Below the pieces are notes generated by a model. It was not told where the DNA came from. It worked only from the letters and a program-made list of their open reading frames with translations, and searched no databases. Positions 15,550 to 24,744 of a stretch of 64,000 nucleotides of DNA are shown piece by piece. The stretch's first letter is position 1. Each line of letters opens with the position of its first letter. This DNA comes from JACKNG01 sp050184115 (GTDB lineage Bacteria; Pseudomonadota; Gammaproteobacteria; Ga0077536), in the NCBI GenBank assembly GCA_050184115.1, contig JBFXAQ010000013.1, forward strand, positions 117,003-181,002, given 5' to 3'. The position numbers were made by a program, and so were the translations under genes.

Positions 15550-18120
15550 ATGGATCACACCTGCATGCCGACCTCGCGACGCGCGCGGCCACGCGGCAGC
15601 CTGCTCGCGGCGACGCTTGCGCTCCTGCCCGTCATCGCGCCGGTACACGCCAAGGATTACACCTGGACCGGGGCCGAAACCAACGACGCGGACTGGTCGA
15701 GCGCGTTCAACTGGGGGCCGCTGCTGAACGAAGCGGGCGACGCGTTCGTGTTCGATTCCCCTGACGACGACCTGGCGGCGACGCGCGTGGTGTTCACATC
15801 GATTGCCTTTCGCAGCGACGCCAACCTCGACACCGATCGCCAGGTCCGCTCGTTGATATTCGACGACGATGGGACGTTCGACCAGGCTTTCGTCCTCTCC
15901 AGCAACAACGGCAGCCGGCTGACGATCGGCGAGGGCGGCATCTACAACGCCTCGCACGTCAACCAGGTCATCAACCATGCGATCGTGCTCGGCGCCCCCC
16001 AGGCGTGGGAGGCGCGTGACGGCGACCTGATCGTCAACGGCGCCCGCTCGGGCAACTTCGTGCTCGCCATCCGGGGTTCGACGCCGGGCCGCACCGTCTA
16101 CCTCGGTGGCAACGGGGCGGGGCATACCGGCGATATATGGGTCGAGTCGGGCACGCTCATGCTCGGCGACGTCGATGCCATCAGCGCGGCGAGTACGGTC
16201 AGCGTCGACGCCGGGGCGACCTTCAACCTCAACCACACCGGCGAGACCATCGGCGGCCTCGCAGGCGCGGGCAACGTCCTCATCGGTCTCGGCAGTCTCG
16301 AAGTGGCACACAGCGGCGGCTTGCAGTTCTTCTCGGGTGCCCTGCTCGGTGTGGGCGCCTTCACCAAGTCCGGCAGCGGCACCCTGGCACTCACCGGTAA
16401 CAACGCGGGATTCAACGGCGCTGTACAGGTGAACGGCGGCACCTTGCTCATCGGTGAGGGCAACTCGCTCGGCGAGGTCAGCCCGGTCAGCGTTGCGCCC
16501 GGCGCGACCCTGCGGGTGGCCGGCGGGGGCGAGGACATCGGTAGCCTGGCCGGCGCCGGCAGTCTCGTGCTGGACGACAACCTCGGGCTGGGACAGAACG
16601 GGGGCGACACCACCTACGCGGGCGTGATCTCCGGCGGCGGCAACCTCACCAAGCACGGCGGCGGCACGCTGAGCCTGAGCGGGGACAACACCTTCACGGG
16701 CGCGGTGAGTGTCGCCGCGGGCGAACTCAGGCTCGGCCTCGGCGCGACGTTGACGGTGCAGAACGCGCTCACGGTGCTGGGCGGCGCGACGCTGCGCGTC
16801 GCCGACGACGGTGAGAACTTCGGCAGCCTGGCCGGCGCCGGCAGCGTCGTGCTCGGCGGTGATATCGGCACCGGCTGGAACGGCGCCACCACGGTCTTCT
16901 CCGGTTCCATCTCCGGCCAAGGCAACGTCACCAAGCACGGGGCTGGCATCTTGGTCCTGAACGGCCACAACACTTTCGACGGCACCCTGACCGTGGCGGC
17001 GGGCACGCTGCAGATCGGCGTCGACGACACGCTCAGTGACCAGCACGCCGTCACCGTCGACGCCGGAGCGACCCTGCAGATCGTGGCGGACGAGGACTTC
17101 GGCTCGCTGGCCGGGGCGGGGAGTGTCGCGCTCAACGCCCACGCGACGCTGGGCCTGAACGGCGCGAACACTGCCTTCTCCGGCTTCATGTTCGGGCCCG
17201 GCCAGCTCACCAAGGCGGGCGCCGGCACGTTCACCCTCGCGGGTAACGTCGTCGTCGGGGGCATCGACGTCGATGGCGGCACCCTGGCCGTGGACGGCGG
17301 CACCACCTCGGCGCTGTCCGGCGTCGCCAACATCGCCAGTGGCGCCACGCTGCGGGTCGATGGCGGCAACTACGTGGGCGACGGCCTGCACAACCGTGGC
17401 CGCCTGGAGGTGCTCGACGGCGCCGTCGACGTCGGGCCGAGCCTGGCGAACGATGGCGCGATCGTGATCGGCGCCGCCGGGCATCTCGCCGCCGGCCTCG
17501 TCAATGACGTCGACCTGGTCGCTGGCAGCCGTGCGATCACCGTCGCGGGCACCCTGCAGGCCGACGGTATCGCCGCCGGTCGCAACGTCGTCACGCTCGC
17601 CGGCGGCACGCTGATCGCCGATAGCGTGGACGTCCGGCAGCTGCTCGTCGACGGTGACGGCACGCTCGACGCCGATGCCTTGAAGGTCGTGCAGGGCTTC
17701 GCGGTCCTGAGTGGCGCCTTCGACTTCGAGTCCGCCGGCGGCGTGCTGCAGGTGACCGGCAACTACGCCCAGCAAGCGCCGGGGATCCTGGCCGTCGACT
17801 GGGGCAGCGATGGCATCGAACGCCTCGCCGTCTCCGGTGGCGCGACCGTGGCCGGCCGGGTGCAGCTGAACCTGGTCGGCGGCTTCGTGCCCGACGTCGG
17901 CACCTCGGTCGAGTTCCTGCACGCCGCGAGTATCGTCGGCGCCTTCGATCCCACGGTGTTGCTGAGCGCGGGTCTGCCCGGCCGTGACTTCTCGCTGCGG
18001 CGTGAGAAAGCCGGCTATTTCCTCGACGTCACCGCCGCCCCCGTGCCGCTGCCGCCGGCTGTCTGGCTGCTCGGCGCGCCGCTCGCGATCGCGCTCGGCG
18101 CACGGCGACGGACGCGCTGA
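15550..18120 (+). CDS. Repeat-rich surface protein with passenger-type repeats and VPLPP-CTERM tail
   Basis: An 856-residue exported protein. Signal peptide at about 1-34. Residues about 230-570 hold at least four long repeats built on a core G(S/G)LAGAGS(V)VL, then NG...FSG.I.G.G, then TK.G.GTL.L.G.NTF.G, then GTL.IG. This pattern is the passenger-associated transport repeat of autotransporter beta-helices. There is no C-terminal beta-barrel; instead it ends VPLPPAVWLLGAPLAIALGA plus a basic tail, a VPLPA-CTERM-like sorting signal. So it is probably a beta-helix surface or extracellular-matrix protein handled by an exosortase-type system. AGAAGGA precedes the ATG. Confidence 0.88.
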   Translation: MDHTCMPTSRRARPRGSLLAATLALLPVIAPVHAKDYTWTGAETNDADWSSAFNWGPLLNEAGDAFVFDSPDDDLAATRVVFTSIAFRSDANLDTDRQVRSLIFDDDGTFDQAFVLSSNNGSRLTIGEGGIYNASHVNQVINHAIVLGAPQAWEARDGDLIVNGARSGNFVLAIRGSTPGRTVYLGGNGAGHTGDIWVESGTLMLGDVDAISAASTVSVDAGATFNLNHTGETIGGLAGAGNVLIGLGSLEVAHSGGLQFFSGALLGVGAFTKSGSGTLALTGNNAGFNGAVQVNGGTLLIGEGNSLGEVSPVSVAPGATLRVAGGGEDIGSLAGAGSLVLDDNLGLGQNGGDTTYAGVISGGGNLTKHGGGTLSLSGDNTFTGAVSVAAGELRLGLGATLTVQNALTVLGGATLRVADDGENFGSLAGAGSVVLGGDIGTGWNGATTVFSGSISGQGNVTKHGAGILVLNGHNTFDGTLTVAAGTLQIGVDDTLSDQHAVTVDAGATLQIVADEDFGSLAGAGSVALNAHATLGLNGANTAFSGFMFGPGQLTKAGAGTFTLAGNVVVGGIDVDGGTLAVDGGTTSALSGVANIASGATLRVDGGNYVGDGLHNRGRLEVLDGAVDVGPSLANDGAIVIGAAGHLAAGLVNDVDLVAGSRAITVAGTLQADGIAAGRNVVTLAGGTLIADSVDVRQLLVDGDGTLDADALKVVQGFAVLSGAFDFESAGGVLQVTGNYAQQAPGILAVDWGSDGIERLAVSGGATVAGRVQLNLVGGFVPDVGTSVEFLHAASIVGAFDPTVLLSAGLPGRDFSLRREKAGYFLDVTAAPVPLPPAVWLLGAPLAIALGARRRTR

Positions 18121-18193
18121 GGCGGCCGGCCTGGACGCGGCGTCTCCGCGCGCTATGCTCTGCCGCTGACTCAACGCGTAGCCGTCGCCGGCA

Positions 18194-19678
18194 ATGAACC
18201 TGCCCATCGAAGAGATCACCATCGAAGGCGCGCTCGCCGCCTGCGCCCGCGGCGAGCTCACCGCCGCGCGGCTGACCGCGGCTTACCTCGATCGCATCGA
18301 AGCCTACGATCGCAACGGCCCCTGCCTGAACAGCGTGGTGACCGTCAACGAACACGCCCTGGCCGAGGCGGCGCTTTGCGACGCCGAGCGCGCGCAAGGC
18401 CGGCTGCGCGGCTTTCTGCACGGCATCCCCCTGCTGGTGAAGGACCAGGTCGAGACCGCCGGCATCCCGACCAGCTTCGGCTCGATCGCGATGGATGGTT
18501 ACGTGCCGGCGACGGACGCGACCATCATCCGCCGCTTGCGCGCCGCCGGCGCCATCGTCCTCGGCAAGACCACCATGCCGGATTTCGCCACGTCCTGGTT
18601 TGCTTATTCGTCGAAGTCCGGCACCACGCGCAATCCCTACGACCTCGCCCGCGATCCCGGTGGTTCGAGCAGCGGCACGGGCGCGGCGATCGCGGCCAAC
18701 CTCGCCGCCGCCGGCATCGGCGAGGACACCGGCGGCTCGATCCGCCTGCCGGCGGCGTTCGACAACCTGGTCGGGCTCAAGGTCACGCCGGGACTGATCT
18801 CGCGCGACGGCCTGTCACCGCTGGTGAGCTTCCAGGATTCGGCCGGCCCGATGTGCCGCACGGTGGCGGATGCCGCGCGCCTGCTGCAGGTGCTTGCCGG
18901 CTTCGACCCGGCCGATCCCCAGACCGCCACGGCCGTCATCGCCGGAGCGCAGGATTACCTCGCCGCACTCGATGCCCGCGCGCTCGAGGGCCGCACCATC
19001 GGCGTCGTGCGCCAGGCGTTCGGCAGCGACGACGACGCCGAGGCAGCCGCGGTCAACCGCGTCATGGCGGCGGCACTCGATGCGCTCGCCGCCGCCGGTG
19101 CGCGGGTGGTCGAGGTCGAGATCCCGGATCTCGACCACTACGTCGAGTTCACCTCGCTCTACGTGACCCATTCGCGGCACGACATCGACCGCTTCCTGGC
19201 CGCGCGCCCGGTGCCGTTCAGGACGGTCGCGGAGATCCATGCCGCGGGCCGCTATCACCCGGCACTCGAATTGTTCGAAGCCATCGTCGACGGTCCGGCG
19301 AACCCCCTGGACGATCCGGAGTACTACCCGCGCTACGTCGCGCGCGAGACCTTCCAGCGCGTCATCCTCAATGCCATGGCGCGCGCCGGTGCCGTCGCGC
19401 TGGTCTTCCCGACCACGCGCATCCCGGCGCCGACCCGCGCCGAACTCGATGCTGGCCGCTGGACGACCCTGAGCTTCCCGACCAACACCCTGATCGCGGC
19501 GCAGAGCTGGTTGCCGGCGATCAGCGTGCCGGCAGGCTTCACCGCTGACGGACTGCCGGTCGGCATGGAGATGGTCGGCCTGCCCTACGGCGAGGCGGCC
19601 CTGCTCGCCCTGGCCTTCGCCTTCGAACAGGCGACCGGGCACCGTCGCCCGCCAGCCGTGGCGCCGGAACTCGGCTGA
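18194..19678 (+). CDS. Amidase signature-family hydrolase
   Basis: A 494-residue amidase. The Ser-cisSer-Lys triad is visible: K83 in LLVKDQVE, the cis-Ser in DPGGSSSG (S158/S159) and the nucleophile S182 in EDTGGSIRLPA. Length fits the family. Amidase-signature enzymes hydrolyse amides to acids and ammonia. A Co-type nitrile hydratase lies 4.4 kb further on the same strand, so nitrile to amide to acid conversion is a reasonable but unproven pairing. GatA is unlikely because no gatB/C are present. Confidence 0.9.
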   Translation: MNLPIEEITIEGALAACARGELTAARLTAAYLDRIEAYDRNGPCLNSVVTVNEHALAEAALCDAERAQGRLRGFLHGIPLLVKDQVETAGIPTSFGSIAMDGYVPATDATIIRRLRAAGAIVLGKTTMPDFATSWFAYSSKSGTTRNPYDLARDPGGSSSGTGAAIAANLAAAGIGEDTGGSIRLPAAFDNLVGLKVTPGLISRDGLSPLVSFQDSAGPMCRTVADAARLLQVLAGFDPADPQTATAVIAGAQDYLAALDARALEGRTIGVVRQAFGSDDDAEAAAVNRVMAAALDALAAAGARVVEVEIPDLDHYVEFTSLYVTHSRHDIDRFLAARPVPFRTVAEIHAAGRYHPALELFEAIVDGPANPLDDPEYYPRYVARETFQRVILNAMARAGAVALVFPTTRIPAPTRAELDAGRWTTLSFPTNTLIAAQSWLPAISVPAGFTADGLPVGMEMVGLPYGEAALLALAFAFEQATGHRRPPAVAPELG

Positions 19679-19734
19679 GATCCGGTGGTGCCGGGATCGC
19701 GCCCTGGCGACCGCCCTGTAACGAGGAGGATCCC

Positions 19735-20619
19735 GTGACGACTTACCTGCACCCCGAGGCCATCGTCGAAACCGACTGGCTCGAAGCCCATCTCGACGAC
19801 CCGGCGCTGCGCCTGTTCGATTGCACCGTGCACCTGCTCTACGACGAAGCGCCGCCGGGCAAGCCGTACAGGATCAAGAGCGGGCGCGAGGACTATGACT
19901 GCGGCCACATCCCGGGCGCCGACTTTCTCGACCTGCAGGGGGAGCTGTCGGACAACGACTCGCCGTACAGTTTCACCCTGCCGAGCGCGGAACACTTCGC
20001 GGCGGCGATGGGGTGCCATGGGGTTGGCGACGGTACCCGCGTAGTGCTCTATTCCAGCACCAGTCCGCAGTGGGCGACACGCGTGTGGTGGATGCTGCGC
20101 GCTTTCGGTTTCGACGCTGCGGCGCTGTTGAACGGCGGCTTGCAGAAATGGCGGGCGGAAGGGCGTGCGCTGTCGACCGCGGACGCCAGGCCTGTGCCGC
20201 CGGCGACGTTCACGCTTGCGCCGCGCCCGCGACTCTTCACCGGCAAGGACGAAGTGAGGGATTCGATCGGCGCTGCCGCGGTGTGCACCATCAACGCCCT
20301 GTCACCCGAACTCCACCGCGGCGAGAACGCCCGTTACGGCCGCCCAGGGCGCATCCCGGGCAGCACCAACGTGCCGGCGCTCGGTCTGGTCGATCCCGGT
20401 GACAATACCTTCCTCGCCCCGGATGCCGCCGCTGCGCTGTTCGAGTCCGCCGGCGCGACTACCAGGCAGGACCGTGTGATCATCTACTGCGGCGGCGGTA
20501 TCGCCGCCACGCTCGACGCCTTCCTGATGTATCAGCTCGGCTACGACGACGTCACCGTCTACGACGGTTCGATGGGCCAGTGGGCCAAGGATGCCGCGCT
20601 GCCGATGGAGGTCGGCTGA
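19735..20619 (+). CDS. Two-domain sulfurtransferase (rhodanese)
   Basis: A 294-residue tandem rhodanese. The N-terminal domain (about 10-145) has SSTSPQ where the catalytic loop would be, so it is inactive; the C-terminal domain (about 165-290) has the catalytic Cys, C252, in IIYCGGGIAA. The loop CGGGIA differs from the CRxGxT of thiosulfate:cyanide and mercaptopyruvate enzymes, so the sulfur donor is uncertain. Translation begins at a GTG (19735), supported by AGGAGGA about 6 nt upstream. It follows the amidase by 56 nt. A cyanide-related role near a nitrile hydratase is conceivable. Confidence 0.9.
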   Translation: MTTYLHPEAIVETDWLEAHLDDPALRLFDCTVHLLYDEAPPGKPYRIKSGREDYDCGHIPGADFLDLQGELSDNDSPYSFTLPSAEHFAAAMGCHGVGDGTRVVLYSSTSPQWATRVWWMLRAFGFDAAALLNGGLQKWRAEGRALSTADARPVPPATFTLAPRPRLFTGKDEVRDSIGAAAVCTINALSPELHRGENARYGRPGRIPGSTNVPALGLVDPGDNTFLAPDAAAALFESAGATTRQDRVIIYCGGGIAATLDAFLMYQLGYDDVTVYDGSMGQWAKDAALPMEVG

Positions 20620-20717
20620 CAGGCTGGAGCAAGGCGACCACCGAGGCCATCTGCGGCGCTACGCGTTACGCAGCGCTCCCTGACGTAGCGCCCTGCGGGC
20701 AGGCCTGACGGCCGTTC

Positions 20718-20738
20718 GATTTCGCGCCCGGCGAAATC
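20718..20738. terminator. Perfect 8-bp hairpin between convergent genes
   Basis: GATTTCGC (20718-20725) pairs with GCGAAATC (20731-20738) around the loop GCCCG. It lies between the ends of the converging rhodanese and isomerase-like genes and may serve both as terminator, although there is no T-tract. The surrounding 217 bases contain no gene. Confidence 0.45.
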
Positions 20739-20836
20739 TGCGACTGCGCGCCTCGTTTACACGGGCAAGCTCCGCTGCTCGGCACATGCGCCGCCCACGG
20801 CCTTGCGTCATCGGGCCGCCCGCGGAGCTACGCGGG

Positions 20837-21316
20837 TCACTGCCGATCGTTACCGCCGAGGACCCCACGTGCGGCGACCCACAGCAGGAACACCACCAGG
20901 AACACGCTCGGCAAGCCCGGCAGGAAGCCGATGATGCTGAGCGAATCGCTCGCCCCGAGTGGCGAGTCGCCGATGCTCAGTGCGCGGTTGCTCGACGCGT
21001 TGCCGACCCAGTAGAAAACGGTGAACGACCAGGCGATGTAGATGAAGCCCCAGGCCGTCCAGGCCTGCAGCTTGGGGCCGAGGTTGAGCTTGGGCAGCGC
21101 GAGCGCCATGACCACGACCAGCAGGCCGTTCATCGCGCCGCCCGAGTGCGCGCGCACCCAGCCTGCTTCGTTGCCGTAGGTGGGAATGTGCACGATCGTG
21201 CCCGGCCATACTTCGAGGCCGCCGAGCAGGTTGAACATCAGCATGAAGCCGGCCAGCATCGCGACGAGGATCACGAGCAGACCGTTGGCGATCATGAGGC
21301 GTTGATAATGTTCCAT
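20837..21316 (-). CDS. Styrene-oxide-isomerase (StyC)-like membrane protein
   Basis: A 159-residue integral membrane protein with four hydrophobic segments. It aligns from memory with styrene oxide isomerase StyC: N-terminal GxxMxxxNLxGGxE, then WVRAHSGGAMNGLLVVVMALALP, then FYWVGNASSNRALSIGD. H57 of RAHSG matches the heme-ligating His of StyC, and N63 and Y102 match the polar residues placed at its active site. StyC isomerises aryl epoxides to aldehydes (Meinwald rearrangement). No styrene monooxygenase is nearby; its neighbours are a PF10118 protein 11 nt upstream and a BVMO. A different epoxide substrate is likely. Confidence 0.75.
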   Translation of the reverse strand: MEHYQRLMIANGLLVILVAMLAGFMLMFNLLGGLEVWPGTIVHIPTYGNEAGWVRAHSGGAMNGLLVVVMALALPKLNLGPKLQAWTAWGFIYIAWSFTVFYWVGNASSNRALSIGDSPLGASDSLSIIGFLPGLPSVFLVVFLLWVAARGVLGGNDRQ

Positions 21317-21327
21317 TGACGCCTCCT

Positions 21328-22245
21328 TCAGGCGGGTTGTTCGAAAGGTACCGGGATGTCCGGGTCGTCGGTATCGAGCAGGGGCAGGCGTGACTCCGGC
21401 GGCAGCTTCGCGTGGCCCGCGACCCAGGCCTTCTGCCAGGCGGGATCTTCGTCGCAACGCGGGTTGTAGCCCGGCAACAATGCGCGCAACAGGAACGGCC
21501 CGACGTGGCGCACCATCGAGCCCACCTCGCGTGCCACTTCCCACAACGTGCGCGGCCGCGGCCACAGGCCATCCTTGCGGAGCGCCGTCACCATCGCGAC
21601 GAGACCGTAGCCGAGCACGTGGAAAGAGCCGTGAAACACGCCCAGGGCGCGCGGCAGGTAGCGCCCCGAGTAGGCCATGTAGGTGTCGAAGGCGACGGTC
21701 TTGTGCTCGGTCTCCTCGACCATGTGCATGACCCAGAACGAGGCCACCCAGGGGCAGTTGCCGTACCAGAGTTCGCGCCGCCGGGTGATGAACCAGCGGG
21801 TGAAGCCGTTGGTCATCGTTTCGAAACCCGCGTTGTAGGCGAGCTGGGTTTCCAGCGACTTCTGCAACAGGCGCTGGTAGGAACGTTCCAGTCGTGCTTC
21901 GACGGCCGCCAGTTCCGGGTAGCCGTTCTTCTTGATCAATTCGTTCAGACGGCGGTGGCACTGGTAATGCCGCGCCTCCTGGCCGTTGAAGCCGCGGATG
22001 TCCTCGAGCAGTCGCGGTTCGCGGATGTGCCGGGCGGCGGCCTGCATCGACTTGATGAGGTAGGGCTCGAGGTAGGGCATGGTCAGCGAGAAGCCGTTGA
22101 ACATGTGCGAGCGCACCCGCGCGCCCGGCGCCCACACGGGGTCCAGATCGTCGGGAAAATCGAAATCGAACGCGCGGATGACGATGGCGTCGACGTGCTT
22201 GGGTTCGTAGCGGTAACGCGGGTTCGGCGTGGTGGCTTCGGTCAT
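21328..22245 (-). CDS. PF10118-type predicted metal-dependent hydrolase (diiron-like)
   Basis: A 305-residue protein of the COG3687/PF10118 family. Helical metal-ligand motifs are visible: E90-x2-H93-x3-H97 (GQEARHYQCH) and E178-x2-H181 (VEETEHK), resembling ferritin-like di-iron sites. The family name 'metal-dependent hydrolase' is only a prediction; an oxygenase or hydroxylase role fits the ligand pattern equally. It is followed after 11 nt by the StyC-like gene, which suggests a two-gene unit, possibly with the BVMO upstream on the same strand (80 nt away). Confidence 0.82.
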   Translation of the reverse strand: MTEATTPNPRYRYEPKHVDAIVIRAFDFDFPDDLDPVWAPGARVRSHMFNGFSLTMPYLEPYLIKSMQAAARHIREPRLLEDIRGFNGQEARHYQCHRRLNELIKKNGYPELAAVEARLERSYQRLLQKSLETQLAYNAGFETMTNGFTRWFITRRRELWYGNCPWVASFWVMHMVEETEHKTVAFDTYMAYSGRYLPRALGVFHGSFHVLGYGLVAMVTALRKDGLWPRPRTLWEVAREVGSMVRHVGPFLLRALLPGYNPRCDEDPAWQKAWVAGHAKLPPESRLPLLDTDDPDIPVPFEQPA

Positions 22246-22325
22246 GCGCGTCCCCCCGGCAGATCACAAAGCGTGGCCCGATTATAGGCAGGACCCGGCG
22301 CGGCCGTCGAAGTCGACGCGTGGCG

Positions 22326-23795
22326 TCAGCCGACCTGTTCGTAGGCCTCCAGGTGCGGCGAGGCCATCTCCTCGAAGAAGCGCGACGGTGTCCATGGCCA
22401 GCTGGCGGGCACGCCGTGCTTGTCGAGGTACCAGCTCTTGCAGCCCGTGGCCCAGATCGATTTCTTCGCCGCCGCGGCGCGTGCGGCTTCGAAATCGGCG
22501 GTGGCGGCTGGACTGACGGCGATCTCGCGACAGGCGCCGGCGCGGATCTGGCCGATGAGCTGCAGCACGTAGGACACCTGCGACTCGGCGATCTGGATCA
22601 GGGAGAAATTGCCGACCGGGCCATTCGGGCCGTTCAGCATGAAGAAGTTGGGAAAGCCCGGCACGGCGATCGAGAGGTAGGCGACCGGGTGGTCGGCCCA
22701 CACGTCGTCGAGATCCAGGCCGTCGCGACCGAGCACGGTGGTCGGGCGGACGAAGCGATCGGCGCGGAAGCCGGTGGCGAGGACCAGCACGTCGAGTTCG
22801 TGCAGGATGCCGTCGGCGGTGCGGATGCCGCGCGGCTCGACCTGCTCGATGCCGGACGTCACCAGCTCGGCGTTGGGATGCTGGATGGCCTCGTAGAAGT
22901 TCGGCGAGAAGATCAACCGCTTGCAGCCGGCGCGGTAGTTAGGGCGCAGGCGCTCGCGCAGCTCGGGGTCGCGTACGTTGTTCTCGAGGTTGGCGAGGCA
23001 GTAGGCCTCGACCCGCTTCATCTTTTCCGACTCGGCGTCGATCACGGCCTGGGCGCCGAGCTGGAAATCGGTGTCGAGCTGGGCGCGCAGGTCGTACAGC
23101 TTGCGCGCATCGGCGCGGAACTCGGCGCGCTCGGCGTCGCTGTAGGGGCGATCGTCCATCGGCATCACCCACTGCGCGGTGCGCTGGAAGAGTGCGTAGT
23201 GGGCGACCTTGTCGACCAGCGCGGTGGTGATCTGGATGGCGGTCGAGCCGGTGCCGACGACGCCGACGCGTTTGCCGGCGAGGTCGATCGAATGATCCCA
23301 GCGCGCGCTGTGGAAGCTCGCGCCGGCAAAGCTGTCGAGGCCCGGCAGCTGGGCGACGTTGGGGTGATGCAGCACGCCGGTGGCGGCGATGATCACCTGG
23401 GCCTCGTCCGCGCGGCCGCTCGACGTGCGCACTTTCCAGCGCCCGTCGACGAATTCGCAGTGGGTGATCTCCTCGTTGAAACGCACACGCTCGACGATGT
23501 GGTACTTGGCGGCGATGCGTTCGAAGTAGGCCTGGATCTCCGCGCCCGGCGCGAAGGTGCGGCTCCAGTCGGGGTTCGGTTCGAAGGAGTAGGTGTAGAG
23601 GTGCGCGGGCACGTCGCAGGCGATGCCGGGGTAGGTGTTCTCGCGCCAGGTGCCGCCGAGGCGGTCGGATTTCTCGTAGATGACGTAGTCGTGGTAGCCG
23701 TATTGCTGCAGGCGGATGCCGGTGAGGATGCCGGCCATGCCGGCGCCGATGACGATCACTCGGACGTTGTTCGTGGACGCGGGCTTGTCGTGCAT
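22326..23795 (-). CDS. Flavin monooxygenase, Baeyer-Villiger type
   Basis: A 489-residue flavoprotein starting MHDKPASTNN at 23795. FAD motif GAGMAG at 17-22, BVMO fingerprint FxGxxxHxxxW at 156-166 (F156, H162, W166, then Asp instead of Pro), NADPH motif GTGSTA at 181-186. Shorter than the BVMO at 3233-4912 and not a close copy of it, so these are two separate enzymes. Type I BVMOs oxidise ketones to esters or lactones; some members hydroxylate heteroatoms. The longer upstream frame has no family similarity and was not used. Confidence 0.88.
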   Translation of the reverse strand: MHDKPASTNNVRVIVIGAGMAGILTGIRLQQYGYHDYVIYEKSDRLGGTWRENTYPGIACDVPAHLYTYSFEPNPDWSRTFAPGAEIQAYFERIAAKYHIVERVRFNEEITHCEFVDGRWKVRTSSGRADEAQVIIAATGVLHHPNVAQLPGLDSFAGASFHSARWDHSIDLAGKRVGVVGTGSTAIQITTALVDKVAHYALFQRTAQWVMPMDDRPYSDAERAEFRADARKLYDLRAQLDTDFQLGAQAVIDAESEKMKRVEAYCLANLENNVRDPELRERLRPNYRAGCKRLIFSPNFYEAIQHPNAELVTSGIEQVEPRGIRTADGILHELDVLVLATGFRADRFVRPTTVLGRDGLDLDDVWADHPVAYLSIAVPGFPNFFMLNGPNGPVGNFSLIQIAESQVSYVLQLIGQIRAGACREIAVSPAATADFEAARAAAAKKSIWATGCKSWYLDKHGVPASWPWTPSRFFEEMASPHLEAYEQVG

Positions 23796-24101
23796 GGGCG
23801 AGGTTTCCTTCCCGGTCGGAATCCGGGTGATGGGTCGAGCGCGCGGCGCGGTGCGTCCGCGCCGGAAGGCGGCGACTATAGCGCATGGTCGACGGCGACA
23901 GGGCCGACGGGGCCGTGCCGGCCGGCCCGTGCGGCCAGCCGCAGCGCGAGACGGGGTCGCGCGGCTTGACGCGCCGGCCGCGCACCTTATGCTGGTCCGG
24001 CCGCGCCGTGGCGAAGCAGCGATCGCGACGGCCCGCGCGACGGGCTGCGGCCCGTGCGGCAGCAGCCGGCCCGACCCGTCCACGCAAGGAGAACCTGCAC
24101 C
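23796..24101. other. Divergent intergenic region, BVMO/nitrile hydratase
   Basis: These 306 bases separate divergent starts and must contain promoters for both. I found no gene and no convincing palindrome. AAGGAG at 24086-24091 is a well-placed ribosome-binding site for the nitrile hydratase alpha gene. Confidence 0.45.
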
Positions 24102-24731
24102 ATGGCGCACTCGCACGATCACGACCACGAGCACGACGGTTACCAGGAACCGCCGGAGTCGATCGCGCTGCGGGTGAAGGCGCTGGAGTCGCTGCTGGTC
24201 GAGAAGGGCCTGGTCGACCCGGCCGCCATCGACGCCGTGGTCGAGACCTACGAGCACAAGGTCGGGCCGCGCAACGGCGCCAGGGTCGTGGCGAAAGCCT
24301 GGGTCGACCGTGCCTACAAGGCGCGCCTGCTGAGCGACGCCACCGCAGCCATCGCGGAGCTCGGTTTCTCCGGCGTGCAGGGCGAGGACATGGTGGTGCT
24401 CGAGAACACGCCGGAGGTGCACAACGTCACCGTGTGCACGCTGTGCTCGTGCTACCCGTGGCCGACCTTGGGCCTGCCGCCTGCCTGGTACAAGGCCGCG
24501 CCGTACCGCTCTCGCGTGGTCATCGATCCGCGCGGGGTGCTCGCCGAGTTCGGCCTGGACATCCCGCGCGACAAGGAGATCCGGGTGTGGGACAGCACCG
24601 CCGAGCTGCGCTACATGGTGCTGCCCGAGCGCCCGGCCGGCACCGAGGGCATGAGCGAGGACGCGCTCGCCGAGCTGGTCACGCGCGACTCGATGATCGG
24701 CACTGGCCTGCCCCTGGCGCCCAAGGCCTGA
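24102..24731 (+). CDS. nthA: Nitrile hydratase alpha subunit, cobalt type
   Basis: A 209-residue alpha subunit. The metal claw is V-C112-T-L-C115-S-C117; Thr after the first Cys marks the cobalt type (iron enzymes have Ser). YPWPTLGLPPAWYKAAPYRSRVVIDPRGVL is the conserved continuation. Nitrile hydratase turns nitriles into amides; thiocyanate hydrolase shares the fold but has a split gene layout. The N-terminus is unusually His-rich (MAHSHDHDHEHD), a likely metal-binding tail. The start at 24102 is set by AAGGAG and this family-like N-terminus. First gene of an alpha-beta-accessory operon with a cobalt-transporter-like gene behind it. Confidence 0.95.
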   Translation: MAHSHDHDHEHDGYQEPPESIALRVKALESLLVEKGLVDPAAIDAVVETYEHKVGPRNGARVVAKAWVDRAYKARLLSDATAAIAELGFSGVQGEDMVVLENTPEVHNVTVCTLCSCYPWPTLGLPPAWYKAAPYRSRVVIDPRGVLAEFGLDIPRDKEIRVWDSTAELRYMVLPERPAGTEGMSEDALAELVTRDSMIGTGLPLAPKA

Positions 24732-24744
24732 CGAGGTTCACGAC

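Noticed and set aside
15496..18261. A 921-codon open frame on the minus strand
   Set aside because: It is antisense to the repeat-rich surface protein; its translation is low-complexity Asp/Arg/Gly-rich with no family, a typical GC-rich shadow. The plus strand has signal peptide, repeats and sorting tail.
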